From Desulfurococcales archaeon (lineage in GTDB: Archaea; Thermoproteota; Thermoprotei_A; Sulfolobales; AG1): DNA of 50,613 bases. The stretch spans positions 1 through 50,613 of the forward strand of contig WYEN01000046.1 in assembly GCA_009903825.1 (NCBI GenBank), given 5' to 3'. The notes below the pieces were generated by a model. That model worked only from the letters and a program-made list of their open reading frames with translations, did no database searches and had not been told where the DNA came from. The position numbers and the translations under genes are program-made. Below, piece after piece: positions 32,407-41,359 of the stretch. Every line of letters starts with the position of its first letter. Position 1 is the stretch's first letter.

Positions 32407-35289
32407 ATGGATCTTAGAAAAATAGAGAATGACAAGATCTCTGTAGAAGTTGATTATGAGACAGGCGTTATCGTTCAGATCATTGATAAAAGAAGAGGAA
32501 TAAAACATTTGTTTTCTAGAAGACCTGAGCTTGAGATTAAGAAAGCTGGTATGGGAATGATTATTCTAGAGCCTTTTCACTGCTTGGATCCTAATGTAAG
32601 AATCATTGGTGACAAAGAGGCTCTTTTCAAATGTTCTAGAGATGAGATCTCTCTCACATGGAGAGCATATCTTGAGGAGGAGAAGATACGTTTCATAGTT
32701 GGATTAGAGAATAAAGGAAAAAGATCTTTAGAGGAGAGAATTAGAATAACAATCTATTCAGCATGTGGCAGAGGAGGGTTCTGGGGAGATCCTGATGTTG
32801 AGGGAGCCACCTACAGCTGTAGATATTATGTTGATCATGGTTATGAGAGTGATAGAGACACTTTCTCATCATTAATGACTCCTGCCAAAGTCAGAGGATT
32901 TAGATTCGAGAAACATTCGTATACCTCAAGACTTTTTCCAGAGGCTAGATGGATAGCTGTCATAGATAAAGCTCTCAAGACAGGTTTGTTAATAAGATGT
33001 TTGTCTGAGGAGTGTCTTATCGCGACAGAAGACCAGTTTTTTGATGTAGAGGTTAACATAATATTTCAGAGAAAAACTCTTGAGCCAGGAGACTCTCGGT
33101 CTGTTGAAATAGAGATCTTGTTATTAAATGATATAGAGAGAGTTGATTATGTATCTGAGGATCTTATTGCTGCCGTGATCAGTCCTTCAATAGCTTTGCC
33201 AGGAAGAAGATATGAAGGCGAGCTTGTCATATATCCTCTGAGAGACGTGTCATGTGATGTCAAAGGATATATAAGATATGATAAAAACATGTCTTCTATA
33301 GGTAAAAGAGGTTATTGTATAGATCAGGTTAAGAGAGAATTTAGAAGAACAGATCTTTATTTAGATAAAGATCATATATCGACAGAAAAAGGTTTTCTAT
33401 GGAGAACATCTTTCTCATCAGCAGAAGAAATTCTCTATAGAATGGATAAAGAGCTTTATGAGATCCCTGAGATAATATTTGAGCTGTGCGAAGGAAAACA
33501 TGTCATTCGAAAAAGCTTCACAATACAGCCGGAGGCTTTGAAAGTTCTTGATAAGGCTCCTGAGATCTTAAGAAAACATTTCTTTAATAAATATATTGTT
33601 GAGAACGAGTATATAGAAGGTTTTTATAAAGACTCTACAGCTCTTCAAGATCTGTACAAATACATCTCTAGACCTCTTGATCTTAAGAAGATCCTTAATA
33701 TAGATGTTGACGACATAAAAACATCTGATCGTTTGAAAGGATTCATAAAAGACTATCTGAACAGAAGGAGAGTCTATGAATATCTTAATAAGATTATTGA
33801 GAAAGATTTTGATAAGAACCTAATTTATAACTTGAATCATCTTGATCTAGTATTTTTATATCTACTTAACAAAGATAAAAGTCTTATTGAGTTGTTTAAA
33901 AAGATCTATAGAAAGATCCTTGATCATTGGTATAAAGAAGATCTTGTGGGATACTACACCGCGATACATGGAGGAGCCGGAGCATCTAGGTTCGTCAACT
34001 GGGTGTTATCACTAGATCTTTTTGATAAATATATTGATAAAGATCTTAAGATAGAGACAGCTTATATGTTGCATGAGATTGCACATGAGATCTATAAGAT
34101 CACTAATGTATGGGCTGGAAACTGGGAGTTTTCAGAGGCGGCAGGTTTATTAGCATTATCACTTAAAGTAGAAGGACCTCATATAGATCTTTTTAGAGAA
34201 AAAGCTCTCACAGTATTAACAACATTAGAATATACGTTTCTGAGAGACGGAGGATCAGTTGAGCTGGCCGCTGGATATCATCATTATGATCTTGAGAGTA
34301 TTATCAATGGCGCAGAGATCCTTTATTACTCTGGTGATGACAGGATCTATAGATATAAACTTTATAATGATACTGAGCCTCTCATAAGAAAAGCTCTTAT
34401 ATGGCTGTGGAATATTGCGACACCTTATAACACGGCTCCAGCTTTAGAAGACACCAACGAGTTCTATGTTCCTCCTGATCTATATGTATTATCGTATCTC
34501 AGATACAAAGATCCTTTGTTAGGATATATAGGGAGAAGACTTTGGGAGACCAGACCATATATAGAGAATCCTTTGACACTTCTCGCATTAATTTTAGAAG
34601 ACATAGATTTTCTTGAGGAGAGATTCTCTGAATATAAAAGGAGTAGAATAACCATATTAGATGATTCTGGGAGATTTGTCTATAGAGAATCTGAAGATCC
34701 AGACTCTTTCTATTTGATACTTGATTACGGACCTCATGGAGCATGGCATGGTCATCCTGATAAACTCTCTTTCGAGGTGTATTATAGAAGAGAGCCTTTG
34801 ATAGTTGATGCAGGCTCGGGAGGATATTATAATCCTATTCACTGGAGATGGAATAGAAAGACTATAGCTCATAACACGATATCTCGAGGTGAGGAAGATC
34901 ATGTGGAGACGAGAGGTAGATTAATTAATTATTCAGAAGTTGAAAATGGTTTCAGAGCTTTCTTCTCTTCTAAGATCTATGAGGACGTCATTTTGTATAG
35001 AGAGATATCTTTCAATAACAATGTTGATTCAAAAATTATATTTATAAAAGATCTTGTCCAAGGATCTGGAGATTTCAGATGGAATATACATGTCAGAGGC
35101 TCATGTGAAAAATATGAGAAAAAGATTAAATGTTCAAGCGATAAAAACAGATTATACATAGAATCTTTCGATAATGAATGGGTGGTATCACAAGGCTATA
35201 GAGGTGATAAAGAGAATATATGGTACATATATAGGGTTAAAAAGATAGTTGATAAAGGAGAATTTTTGACTAGAATAGTCATCTATTAA
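32407..35289 (+). CDS. Heparinase II/III-family (alginate-lyase superfamily) protein, cytoplasmic, multi-domain
   Basis: About 960 residues without a signal peptide. Roughly the first 370 form an N-terminal region of beta-type sequence that I cannot assign. A helical toroid domain follows (about 400-740), with GNWEFSEAAGLL (about 573-584) and ELAAGYHHYD (about 618-627), then the hallmark LDYGPHGAWHGHPDKLSFE and IVDAGSGG with AHNTISR (about 775-830) of the heparinase II/III C-terminal beta-sheet domain. In known lyases an Asn, Tyr and His from these blocks do beta-elimination on uronic-acid polymers. GAGGAG at 32393-32398 favours ATG 32407. The OppBCDF operon begins 131 bp downstream, suggesting imported oligosaccharides are cut in the cytoplasm. 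Substrate and true activity are inference. Confidence 0.8.
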   Translation: MDLRKIENDKISVEVDYETGVIVQIIDKRRGIKHLFSRRPELEIKKAGMGMIILEPFHCLDPNVRIIGDKEALFKCSRDEISLTWRAYLEEEKIRFIVGLENKGKRSLEERIRITIYSACGRGGFWGDPDVEGATYSCRYYVDHGYESDRDTFSSLMTPAKVRGFRFEKHSYTSRLFPEARWIAVIDKALKTGLLIRCLSEECLIATEDQFFDVEVNIIFQRKTLEPGDSRSVEIEILLLNDIERVDYVSEDLIAAVISPSIALPGRRYEGELVIYPLRDVSCDVKGYIRYDKNMSSIGKRGYCIDQVKREFRRTDLYLDKDHISTEKGFLWRTSFSSAEEILYRMDKELYEIPEIIFELCEGKHVIRKSFTIQPEALKVLDKAPEILRKHFFNKYIVENEYIEGFYKDSTALQDLYKYISRPLDLKKILNIDVDDIKTSDRLKGFIKDYLNRRRVYEYLNKIIEKDFDKNLIYNLNHLDLVFLYLLNKDKSLIELFKKIYRKILDHWYKEDLVGYYTAIHGGAGASRFVNWVLSLDLFDKYIDKDLKIETAYMLHEIAHEIYKITNVWAGNWEFSEAAGLLALSLKVEGPHIDLFREKALTVLTTLEYTFLRDGGSVELAAGYHHYDLESIINGAEILYYSGDDRIYRYKLYNDTEPLIRKALIWLWNIATPYNTAPALEDTNEFYVPPDLYVLSYLRYKDPLLGYIGRRLWETRPYIENPLTLLALILEDIDFLEERFSEYKRSRITILDDSGRFVYRESEDPDSFYLILDYGPHGAWHGHPDKLSFEVYYRREPLIVDAGSGGYYNPIHWRWNRKTIAHNTISRGEEDHVETRGRLINYSEVENGFRAFFSSKIYEDVILYREISFNNNVDSKIIFIKDLVQGSGDFRWNIHVRGSCEKYEKKIKCSSDKNRLYIESFDNEWVVSQGYRGDKENIWYIYRVKKIVDKGEFLTRIVIY

Positions 35290-35420
35290 TAATGTTAAAA
35301 TTGTTCTATCAATATAGTATTTTATGTAGATATCAGTTATAATTTTTAATAATCTTCTTCTAAAAAGATTTTATTTTCTAATTGAAATATTTTAGTGACT
35401 AAGCCTGAGATGGTGAGCAC

Positions 35421-36461
35421 ATGGTCTCATCTTTTCAGAGGTATATAATTAATAAGACGGCTACGTATATTGTTCTATGGTTTTTAGCTGCTTTTCTTAA
35501 TTTTCTTCTTCCAAGAATAATGCCTGGAGATCCTATAGGAAGATATCTTGAGACTTTATACAACATGGGTCAGGGTACTACAGGAGGGATTGTTCAAGTT
35601 GTTCCAGAGGCCGAGAAATTAAGACAACAAGTTATTGAGCAATTTGGTCTTGACAAGCCTCCTTATACACAATTCTTTTTATGGCTCATCAATTTTCTGA
35701 GAGGCGACTGGGGTTATTCGCTGGCTTTTCCTAATCTTCCTCCAGTAATTGATCTTGTGAAACAATATTTGCCTCCTACTTTAATGCTTTTAATACCTTC
35801 TCTAGTGATCTCATGGGTCGTGGGCAATTATCTAGGTGCTTACATGGCTCTTAAAGGTGGTAAAGTTGATAAGATAGGTCTCTCATCTATGCAGTTTATC
35901 TCTCTGATACCTGCATACTGGCTTATAATTGTTCTAGTATTCATCTTCGGCGTGTATTACAAGATCCTTCCTGTGAGCGGAAAGCCTGGATATATGATAC
36001 CTTCTCTATCGTTTGATTATATAAAGGCATTGCTATATCACTGGATCCTTCCAATGACTACTATAACTTTAATAGGCATAGGAGGTTGGAGCATTGGCAT
36101 GAGAGCCTATGTAATATATCAGCTTAATGCCAACTATATGAAATACTCCAAGGCCTTAGGTCTTCCTCAGAGAGTTCTTGGCAGATATGCTTTCAGAAAC
36201 GCAATCATACCACAGTTCATAGCTTTCGCAATGAGCTTCGGAGGATTGTTCGCAGGAAATCTATTGGTGGAGATGGTTTATGGATATCCTGGAATGGGCT
36301 CTCTATTATCTATGATCTTAGGCAGATTAGATATCTTCGGCATGCAGGCCATATTCACATTCACTGCCACAATGATCCTTGTCGCAAATTACGTCGCTGA
36401 TATAATGTATGGATTTCTAGATCCTAGGATCAGAAGAGGGATCACAGAGGTTGTTGAGTGA
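35421..36461 (+). CDS. oppB: OppB/DppB-type ABC permease (lyase-linked transporter)
   Basis: 346 residues. N-terminal helix with the conserved LPRIMPGDPI (about 29-38), VIEQFGLDKPPYTQFFLWL, then the permease core with the EAA-like loop KYSKALGLPQRVLGRYAFRNA and the ending FLDPRIRRG. This is normal OppB length, unlike the minus-strand paralog. GGTGA lies 4 nt before the ATG. The stop TGA shares one base with the next ATG. First gene of an operon with OppC, OppD and OppF; no binding protein is included. Confidence 0.9.
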   Translation: MVSSFQRYIINKTATYIVLWFLAAFLNFLLPRIMPGDPIGRYLETLYNMGQGTTGGIVQVVPEAEKLRQQVIEQFGLDKPPYTQFFLWLINFLRGDWGYSLAFPNLPPVIDLVKQYLPPTLMLLIPSLVISWVVGNYLGAYMALKGGKVDKIGLSSMQFISLIPAYWLIIVLVFIFGVYYKILPVSGKPGYMIPSLSFDYIKALLYHWILPMTTITLIGIGGWSIGMRAYVIYQLNANYMKYSKALGLPQRVLGRYAFRNAIIPQFIAFAMSFGGLFAGNLLVEMVYGYPGMGSLLSMILGRLDIFGMQAIFTFTATMILVANYVADIMYGFLDPRIRRGITEVVE

Positions 36462-37396
36462 TGAAACCTCTCACCAAATTGATAGGCGTATCAAAAAGTA
36501 TTAGACAGACGTTGTTAGGAGATCTATTTACTAACAAAAGATTTGTGATCGGATTCACAATATTCCTATTTATAATATTGTTAGGATACGTAGGCTCATT
36601 ATTCGCATATCCAGATCCTTGGAAGATTAGTTATTACACTCCTGGTGGAACTGATAGATGTACTGATGATCTTAGGTATCTGCCGCCATCACCTGAACAT
36701 CTTTTAGGTACTGACAACAATTGTCGAGATATATACACATGGCTTGTCGTCGGTCTTAAAAACACTATATGGATAGCTGCTTTAGCAGGTGTCATTGGAA
36801 CTTTAATAGCAACTGTGTTAGGAATGATAGCAGGATACAAAGGTGGGCTTCTTGACGACGTAATAAATTTCTCAGCTAATTTCATGATCGTCATACCAAT
36901 GTTCATTGTTTTGCTAATGATCGTTGGCTATGTCCCTGAGAGACTTAGGACGAGCATGTTAGTGGCGGTGGTGATAGGTTTATTAAGCTGGCCGGGACCT
37001 ACAAGAGTCGTAAGATCAATGGTTATGCAGAATAAAGCTGCCGACTATGTTGATATGGCTAAACTTACTAACTTCACCTCTACAGAGATATTATTTAAAG
37101 AGATCTTGCCTAACATAGCGTCATATATATTCCTTATATATATTAATAGTTTCTCTTCAGCGATATTCACTGAGGTAGGCATTGGAGCGATAGGCTTCGG
37201 ACCTTTTGATGCAGTGACTCTTGGAAGAGCATTTAATGCGATGCTAGCTGGGGGAGCAATAACATTAGGCTTGTGGTGGTGGTTTATGTCTCTAGGTCTT
37301 GTAGTAGTCTTCCTCTCATACAGTCTCTTATTAATCAATTTAGGTCTTCAACATGTGTTTAATCCTAGACTTAGATTCACAGTGTATGCTGTGTGA
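36461..37396 (+). CDS. oppC: OppC/DppC-type ABC permease (lyase-linked transporter)
   Basis: About 311 residues, the ordinary length. After helix 1 (about 29-49) comes HLLGTDNNCRDIYTWLVVGLK, a variant of the family GTD-x-x-GRD motif with an NC pair in the loop. The EAA loop reads AADYVDMAKLTNFTSTEILFKEILPN, with the usual Gly of the loop replaced by Asn/Phe. The protein ends NLGLQHVFNPRLRF. ATG 36461 overlaps the OppB stop; the GTG at 36458 is in frame but would lie inside oppB. Together with OppB it makes the channel; OppD starts 9 bp downstream. Confidence 0.88.
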   Translation: MKPLTKLIGVSKSIRQTLLGDLFTNKRFVIGFTIFLFIILLGYVGSLFAYPDPWKISYYTPGGTDRCTDDLRYLPPSPEHLLGTDNNCRDIYTWLVVGLKNTIWIAALAGVIGTLIATVLGMIAGYKGGLLDDVINFSANFMIVIPMFIVLLMIVGYVPERLRTSMLVAVVIGLLSWPGPTRVVRSMVMQNKAADYVDMAKLTNFTSTEILFKEILPNIASYIFLIYINSFSSAIFTEVGIGAIGFGPFDAVTLGRAFNAMLAGGAITLGLWWWFMSLGLVVVFLSYSLLLINLGLQHVFNPRLRFTVYAV

Positions 37397-37405
37397 GGTG
37401 TCTCT

Positions 37406-38422
37406 ATGGCAAGAGACATAGTTTCTAAGGCTCAAGATCTAAGGCTTTATTATATTCTTCCTAACAACATCTATGTGAAAGCTGTTGATGGAGTAAATAT
37501 TGAGATCCCTCGAGGAGGATTTCTAGGTTTAGTTGGTGAGAGCGGTTCTGGAAAAACCACTCTCGCAGAAGGACTTTTATATCTAATAGATCCTCCTATG
37601 ATAAAAATTAGTGGAAAAATATTTTATATCAGAAAAAGAGAGGGCTCATCAACAGAGTACGAGACAATAGATTTAGAGACTCTTCCGCAACACAGACTTG
37701 ATCAATTGAGAGGCGTAGAGCTATCATTGATACCTCAATATGCTATGGATGCTCTCAATCCTACTATGAAGATAGGATCTTTTATAAAAGATGTTGCCAG
37801 ATACCATGGGAGAGATGTTGATGAGATCTTAAACAGAGCATTAGAAAGATTTAAACTGTTGGGTCTGCCGAGCGACATATTAAATAGATATCCTCATGAG
37901 CTGAGTGGAGGCATGAGACAGAGAACTGTCGTCGGCATATCAACACTTTTAAATCCGAAATTTCTTGTTGCTGATGAGCCGGTCTCTAATTTAGATGTTG
38001 TACAGCAACACATAGTGATAGATTTTCTGACGGAACTAGTCGAGAAAAAAATTGTGGAGACTCTGCTCATGGTTACACATGATCTTCATCTTATTCTTGA
38101 GAAATCTAGATATCTTCTGCTTATGTATGGAGGTCACATTGTGGAGACAGGTTCTAAAGAAGAGGTCTGGTCGGAGCCTCTTCATCCATATACAAAGATG
38201 TTTCTAGAGTCGATACCTCCAGTAGGCTCTAGAATAGAAGAGAAAAGGATCAGAGGGATCCCAGGTAATCCTCCTGATCTTAGATATCCTCCTCCTGGAT
38301 GTAGATTTCATCCTAGATGTCCGTTTGCCATGGATATATGTAGAAGAAAAGAGCCTCCGGAGATAGAGGTCAGACCTGGCAGAAAAGTTAAGTGCTGGCT
38401 TTTTGTAGATAGAAAGGTGTGA
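37406..38422 (+). CDS. oppD: OppD/DppD-type ABC transporter ATPase
   Basis: 338 residues. Walker A GESGSGKTT (about 43-51), Q-loop PQYAMDALNPTMKI, signature LSGGMRQR (about 169-176), Walker B FLVADEPVSNLD (about 189-200) and switch His VTHD are intact. The C-terminal extension CRFHPRCPFAMDICRRKEPP is the Cys-containing OppD/F domain. GAGGTG lies 5 nt before the ATG. Its P-loop DNA is identical over 35 nt to that of the next gene. It pairs with OppF to drive the importer. Confidence 0.92.
   Translation: MARDIVSKAQDLRLYYILPNNIYVKAVDGVNIEIPRGGFLGLVGESGSGKTTLAEGLLYLIDPPMIKISGKIFYIRKREGSSTEYETIDLETLPQHRLDQLRGVELSLIPQYAMDALNPTMKIGSFIKDVARYHGRDVDEILNRALERFKLLGLPSDILNRYPHELSGGMRQRTVVGISTLLNPKFLVADEPVSNLDVVQQHIVIDFLTELVEKKIVETLLMVTHDLHLILEKSRYLLLMYGGHIVETGSKEEVWSEPLHPYTKMFLESIPPVGSRIEEKRIRGIPGNPPDLRYPPPGCRFHPRCPFAMDICRRKEPPEIEVRPGRKVKCWLFVDRKV
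37529..37563 (+). repeat. 35-bp exact direct repeat, copy 1 (oppD P-loop)
   Basis: From TTAGTTGGTGAGAGCGG to AAAAACCACTCT the sequence is identical, including all third codon positions, to 38555-38589 in oppF. It codes for LVGESGSGKTTL in both genes. Flanking DNA is diverged. Confidence 0.85.
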
Positions 38423-38428
38423 TGATCT

Positions 38429-39394
38429 ATGGGAGAGCCTATTTTATCTATTAATAATCTTACGAAGACATATGCTCTAGGACTTGCCAGAAGAAGATAT
38501 GTGAAAGCATTAGACAACATATCTTTCAAAATAAATAAAGGAGAATTTGTCTCATTAGTTGGTGAGAGCGGTTCTGGAAAAACCACTCTTGCAAGAATAA
38601 TACTTAGATTAACCCCGCCTAGCTCAGGAGAGGTCATTTATAAGGGGAAGAATGTGTGGAGCCTCTCAGATGAGGAGCTGAGATGGTATAGAAAAGAGGT
38701 ACAGGGAGTTTTTCAAGATCCATACACAAGTTTTAATCCATTTTATAAAGTTGATAGAGCATTATCTGTTGCCGTCAAAAAGTTTCTGCCCGGTGAAGAC
38801 GAGCATGTTGTCATCAGAAAAGTTCTTGAGTCTGTGAGATTAAATCCTGATGAGGTGTTGGGCAGATATCCTCATCAGCTTTCAGGAGGTCAGTTGCAGA
38901 GGATCGCTATTGCCAGAGCATTGATACCAAGGCCTGAACTGTTGATTGCTGACGAATACATCAGCATGGTTGACATGTCTACTAGAGTAGATATAGTTAA
39001 TTTATCAAGAGATCTTGTTGATCAGTATAAGATGACTATTATAATGATCACTCATGAGATGAATATGGCTCTCTATGCGACTGATAAAATGATTGTTTTG
39101 TTCAAGGGAAGAATTGTTGAGTATGGAGATACAAAAAAGATATTGAAAGATCCTTTGCATCCATATACACAACTTATGATAGAGGCTCTGCCGAGGATTG
39201 ATAAAAATATTGAAAGAAAGATCCTTCAGAAGACTTTAGATGCTCAGAAGAAAGGTTTGACAGAGTCTGTAAGAGGCTGTAGATTTGCATATAGATGTCC
39301 GTTTGCTACTGAGAGATGTTTTAATGAGGATCCTGTTTTAGAAGAGATAGACAAAGATCATTATGTGGCATGTTGGCTACATAACAGAAGATAA
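38429..39394 (+). CDS. oppF: OppF/DppF-type ABC transporter ATPase
   Basis: 321 residues. Walker A GESGSGKTT (about 45-53), Q-loop VFQDPYTSFNPF, signature LSGGQLQR (about 151-158), Walker B LLIADEYISMVD (about 171-182) and switch His ITHE are present. The residue after the catalytic Glu is Tyr where most ABC ATPases have Pro. The Cys-rich C-terminus CRFAYRCPFATERCF matches OppF. It starts 6 bp behind OppD and is the last gene of the operon; a T-run (AAATTTTTTC) follows at about 39394-39403 as a likely terminator. Confidence 0.92.
   Translation: MGEPILSINNLTKTYALGLARRRYVKALDNISFKINKGEFVSLVGESGSGKTTLARIILRLTPPSSGEVIYKGKNVWSLSDEELRWYRKEVQGVFQDPYTSFNPFYKVDRALSVAVKKFLPGEDEHVVIRKVLESVRLNPDEVLGRYPHQLSGGQLQRIAIARALIPRPELLIADEYISMVDMSTRVDIVNLSRDLVDQYKMTIIMITHEMNMALYATDKMIVLFKGRIVEYGDTKKILKDPLHPYTQLMIEALPRIDKNIERKILQKTLDAQKKGLTESVRGCRFAYRCPFATERCFNEDPVLEEIDKDHYVACWLHNRR
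38555..38589 (+). repeat. 35-bp exact direct repeat, copy 2 (oppF P-loop)
   Basis: Second copy of the repeat at 37529-37563, 1026 bp apart, in the same reading frame. Confidence 0.85.
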
Positions 39395-39457
39395 AATTTT
39401 TTCAGAGATCATAGGGTTTTTAATATTTATTTTCTCAACATTTTAAGGGGCATAGTC

Positions 39458-40210
39458 TTGAGGCTTAGATTTATTGATGCAAGAGTTTGGAGATATTCAA
39501 TAGCTGCTTTAGAAGATCTTGTTGAGACAGGTCTTATGGAGGTCAATGAGAATGGTCTCAGAATGAAGGCTATGGATCCTGCTCATGTAGCAATGATAGA
39601 TTTTCATATTCCTAGGGAGGGTTTTGACATATTTGAGATCGAGAGAGAAGAGAAGATCCCTGTCAGTCTAGAGGTCATGATAAAGATCTTGAGAAGAGCT
39701 GGGAAGAAAGATGAGATATCATTATCATATGAGCCTCCAAACATTAATGTGGGACTAATCTCGCCTGATGGCATTGAGAGAGTTTTTCAATTCACAGCTA
39801 TATCTGGAGCAGGATTTGAAGAGATCCCAGAGCTCTCACTAGAATTTCCTGTTGAGGCAAGTGTTATTCCACAGGCTTTCAAATCAAGTTATAAAGTTCT
39901 TTCTGAGGTTGGAGAAGTGATAGAGATCATTGCTAGAAAAGATAAGATGTTGTTCACATCATCATCAGAGCTCACCAACGTAGAGATAGAGCTTAGCACA
40001 GAGACAAATCTGTTGACAAGATACGAGTTCAAGGCTGATAATGATCAGAGGAGTAAATACACGTTAGATTATTTTGATAAGATGGCTAAGTTGTCTATGA
40101 TAAGCGAGTCTATAGATCTATATTTCGGTGAGGGACTTCCAGTGAAAGTTGTTGCAAGACTGCCCAGAGGAGCCTGGCTGACATTATATGTCGCGCCAAG
40201 AGAAGAGTAG
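39458..40210 (+). CDS. pcn: DNA polymerase sliding clamp (PCNA)
   Basis: 250 residues, the usual archaeal PCNA length. The N-terminal pattern RLRFIDARVWRYSIAALEDLVE with GLRMKAMDPAHVAMIDFHIP is typical of PCNA; EVIEIIARKDKMLFTSSSELTNVEIEL starts the second domain-closing strand, and LPRGAWLTLYVAPREE is the C-terminal strand and tail. Each quoted stretch is a part of the two-domain clamp fold. The trimer encircles DNA and tethers polymerase, FEN1 and ligase; crenarchaea often have three different PCNA subunits, and this could be one of them. Start TTG, with GGGG about 7 nt upstream. The stop lies 23 bp inside the primase gene. Confidence 0.93.
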   Translation: MRLRFIDARVWRYSIAALEDLVETGLMEVNENGLRMKAMDPAHVAMIDFHIPREGFDIFEIEREEKIPVSLEVMIKILRRAGKKDEISLSYEPPNINVGLISPDGIERVFQFTAISGAGFEEIPELSLEFPVEASVIPQAFKSSYKVLSEVGEVIEIIARKDKMLFTSSSELTNVEIELSTETNLLTRYEFKADNDQRSKYTLDYFDKMAKLSMISESIDLYFGEGLPVKVVARLPRGAWLTLYVAPREE

Positions 40211-41357
40211 TGTTTTAAAAGATCTTTTCAGAGAATATTATGAAAAGGCGGAGCTAGATCTTCCGTCTGATATAGAGTTCAGAGAATTTGCTTATCAACC
40301 ATTTGATTCAGAGTCTTACGTGAGACATTTATCATTCAGAACATATGATGAAGTAAAAAATTTTTTTATACAACATGTCCCTCTACATCTTTATTTCTCT
40401 TCAGCAACATATCTGTCTCCAGCAGCTGAAGATATGGAGCTTAAAGGATGGAGAGGATCAGATCTTTTGTTCGACATAGACTCAGATCATATCAAAAAAT
40501 GTGTTGAAAACAAACTTGTCAAAAAATTCAGAATATGTCCTGAATGCGAGATCTTGTCTGAGGAACCTGAGAATGAGTGTCCTCAATGTTCTGGAGAAAC
40601 TATTGATTATATAGATCCTGAGTGTCTGAAATATGCTGAGGAAGTTGCATTAGATGTCGTAGATATTCTCGTGGAAGAGATCGGGATTGATAAAAGATTT
40701 ATAACAGTAAGTTTCTCAGGAAACAGAGGATTTCATATAAGAGTCACTGATGAAAGACTTAGATCTTTGGATAGAGATAGTAGAAGAATAATAGCCGGAT
40801 TCATCAAGGCGTCAAACATGCATTTCCCAGTGATCAAGATTGATGAGAAAGATCTTGTTCTTCCGCCGAGAGTAATAGACGGCGGCGTGAGAAGAAGAGT
40901 GGCTAACAGACTTCTCAGAGAGATCATTGAGCCAGAGCTGAGGGAATATATATTGAGCTCAGGTCATGTTAAAAAAGATCTTATTAAGAGAATTGATAAA
41001 GATCTTCTTCAGAGATATTCTAAATATTACTCAGATTATGCTGAGACGCCTATAGATGAGATGGTGACTATGGATATATCTAGACTTGTTAGAATACCTA
41101 ACTCAATAAATGGTAAATCAGGACTGCTGACTAAAAAGATTGATCTTAACGAGCTTGGAGATATAGAGTTTGTCTTAGAAAAATTTTCTCCATTTCATGA
41201 CAGGACAGCTGTGATAGAAGTCAGATATAAACTTCCAAAGATCAGGCTGTTAGATGAAGAGTTTAAGACGAGCGGCAGAGGATTATATCATGTGAGACTT
41301 CCAGTCGCGATATATCTAGAGCTTAAGAATATTGGTCGTATAAAAAAGATTTTATGA
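40188..41357 (+). CDS. priS: DNA primase small (catalytic) subunit PriS
   Basis: 389 residues. LFDIDSD (about 94-100) contains the two metal-binding Asp (about 96 and 98), FSGNRGFHIRV (about 177-187) is the nucleotide-binding block, and a zinc knuckle with C117-x2-C120 and C131-x2-C134 lies between them, as in archaeal PriS. The enzyme makes RNA/DNA primers together with PriL, which is not in the window. The ATG at 40188 lies inside pcn and gives a 23-bp overlap, so translation is probably coupled and clamp and primase are made together. Confidence 0.93.
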   Translation: MSRQEKSSVLKDLFREYYEKAELDLPSDIEFREFAYQPFDSESYVRHLSFRTYDEVKNFFIQHVPLHLYFSSATYLSPAAEDMELKGWRGSDLLFDIDSDHIKKCVENKLVKKFRICPECEILSEEPENECPQCSGETIDYIDPECLKYAEEVALDVVDILVEEIGIDKRFITVSFSGNRGFHIRVTDERLRSLDRDSRRIIAGFIKASNMHFPVIKIDEKDLVLPPRVIDGGVRRRVANRLLREIIEPELREYILSSGHVKKDLIKRIDKDLLQRYSKYYSDYAETPIDEMVTMDISRLVRIPNSINGKSGLLTKKIDLNELGDIEFVLEKFSPFHDRTAVIEVRYKLPKIRLLDEEFKTSGRGLYHVRLPVAIYLELKNIGRIKKIL

Positions 41358-41359
41358 TG

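Noticed and set aside
38419-38425. GTGATGA looks like a C/D-box RNA box C
   Set aside because: No box D (CTGA) at a proper distance and the site is the oppD stop/oppF leader region.
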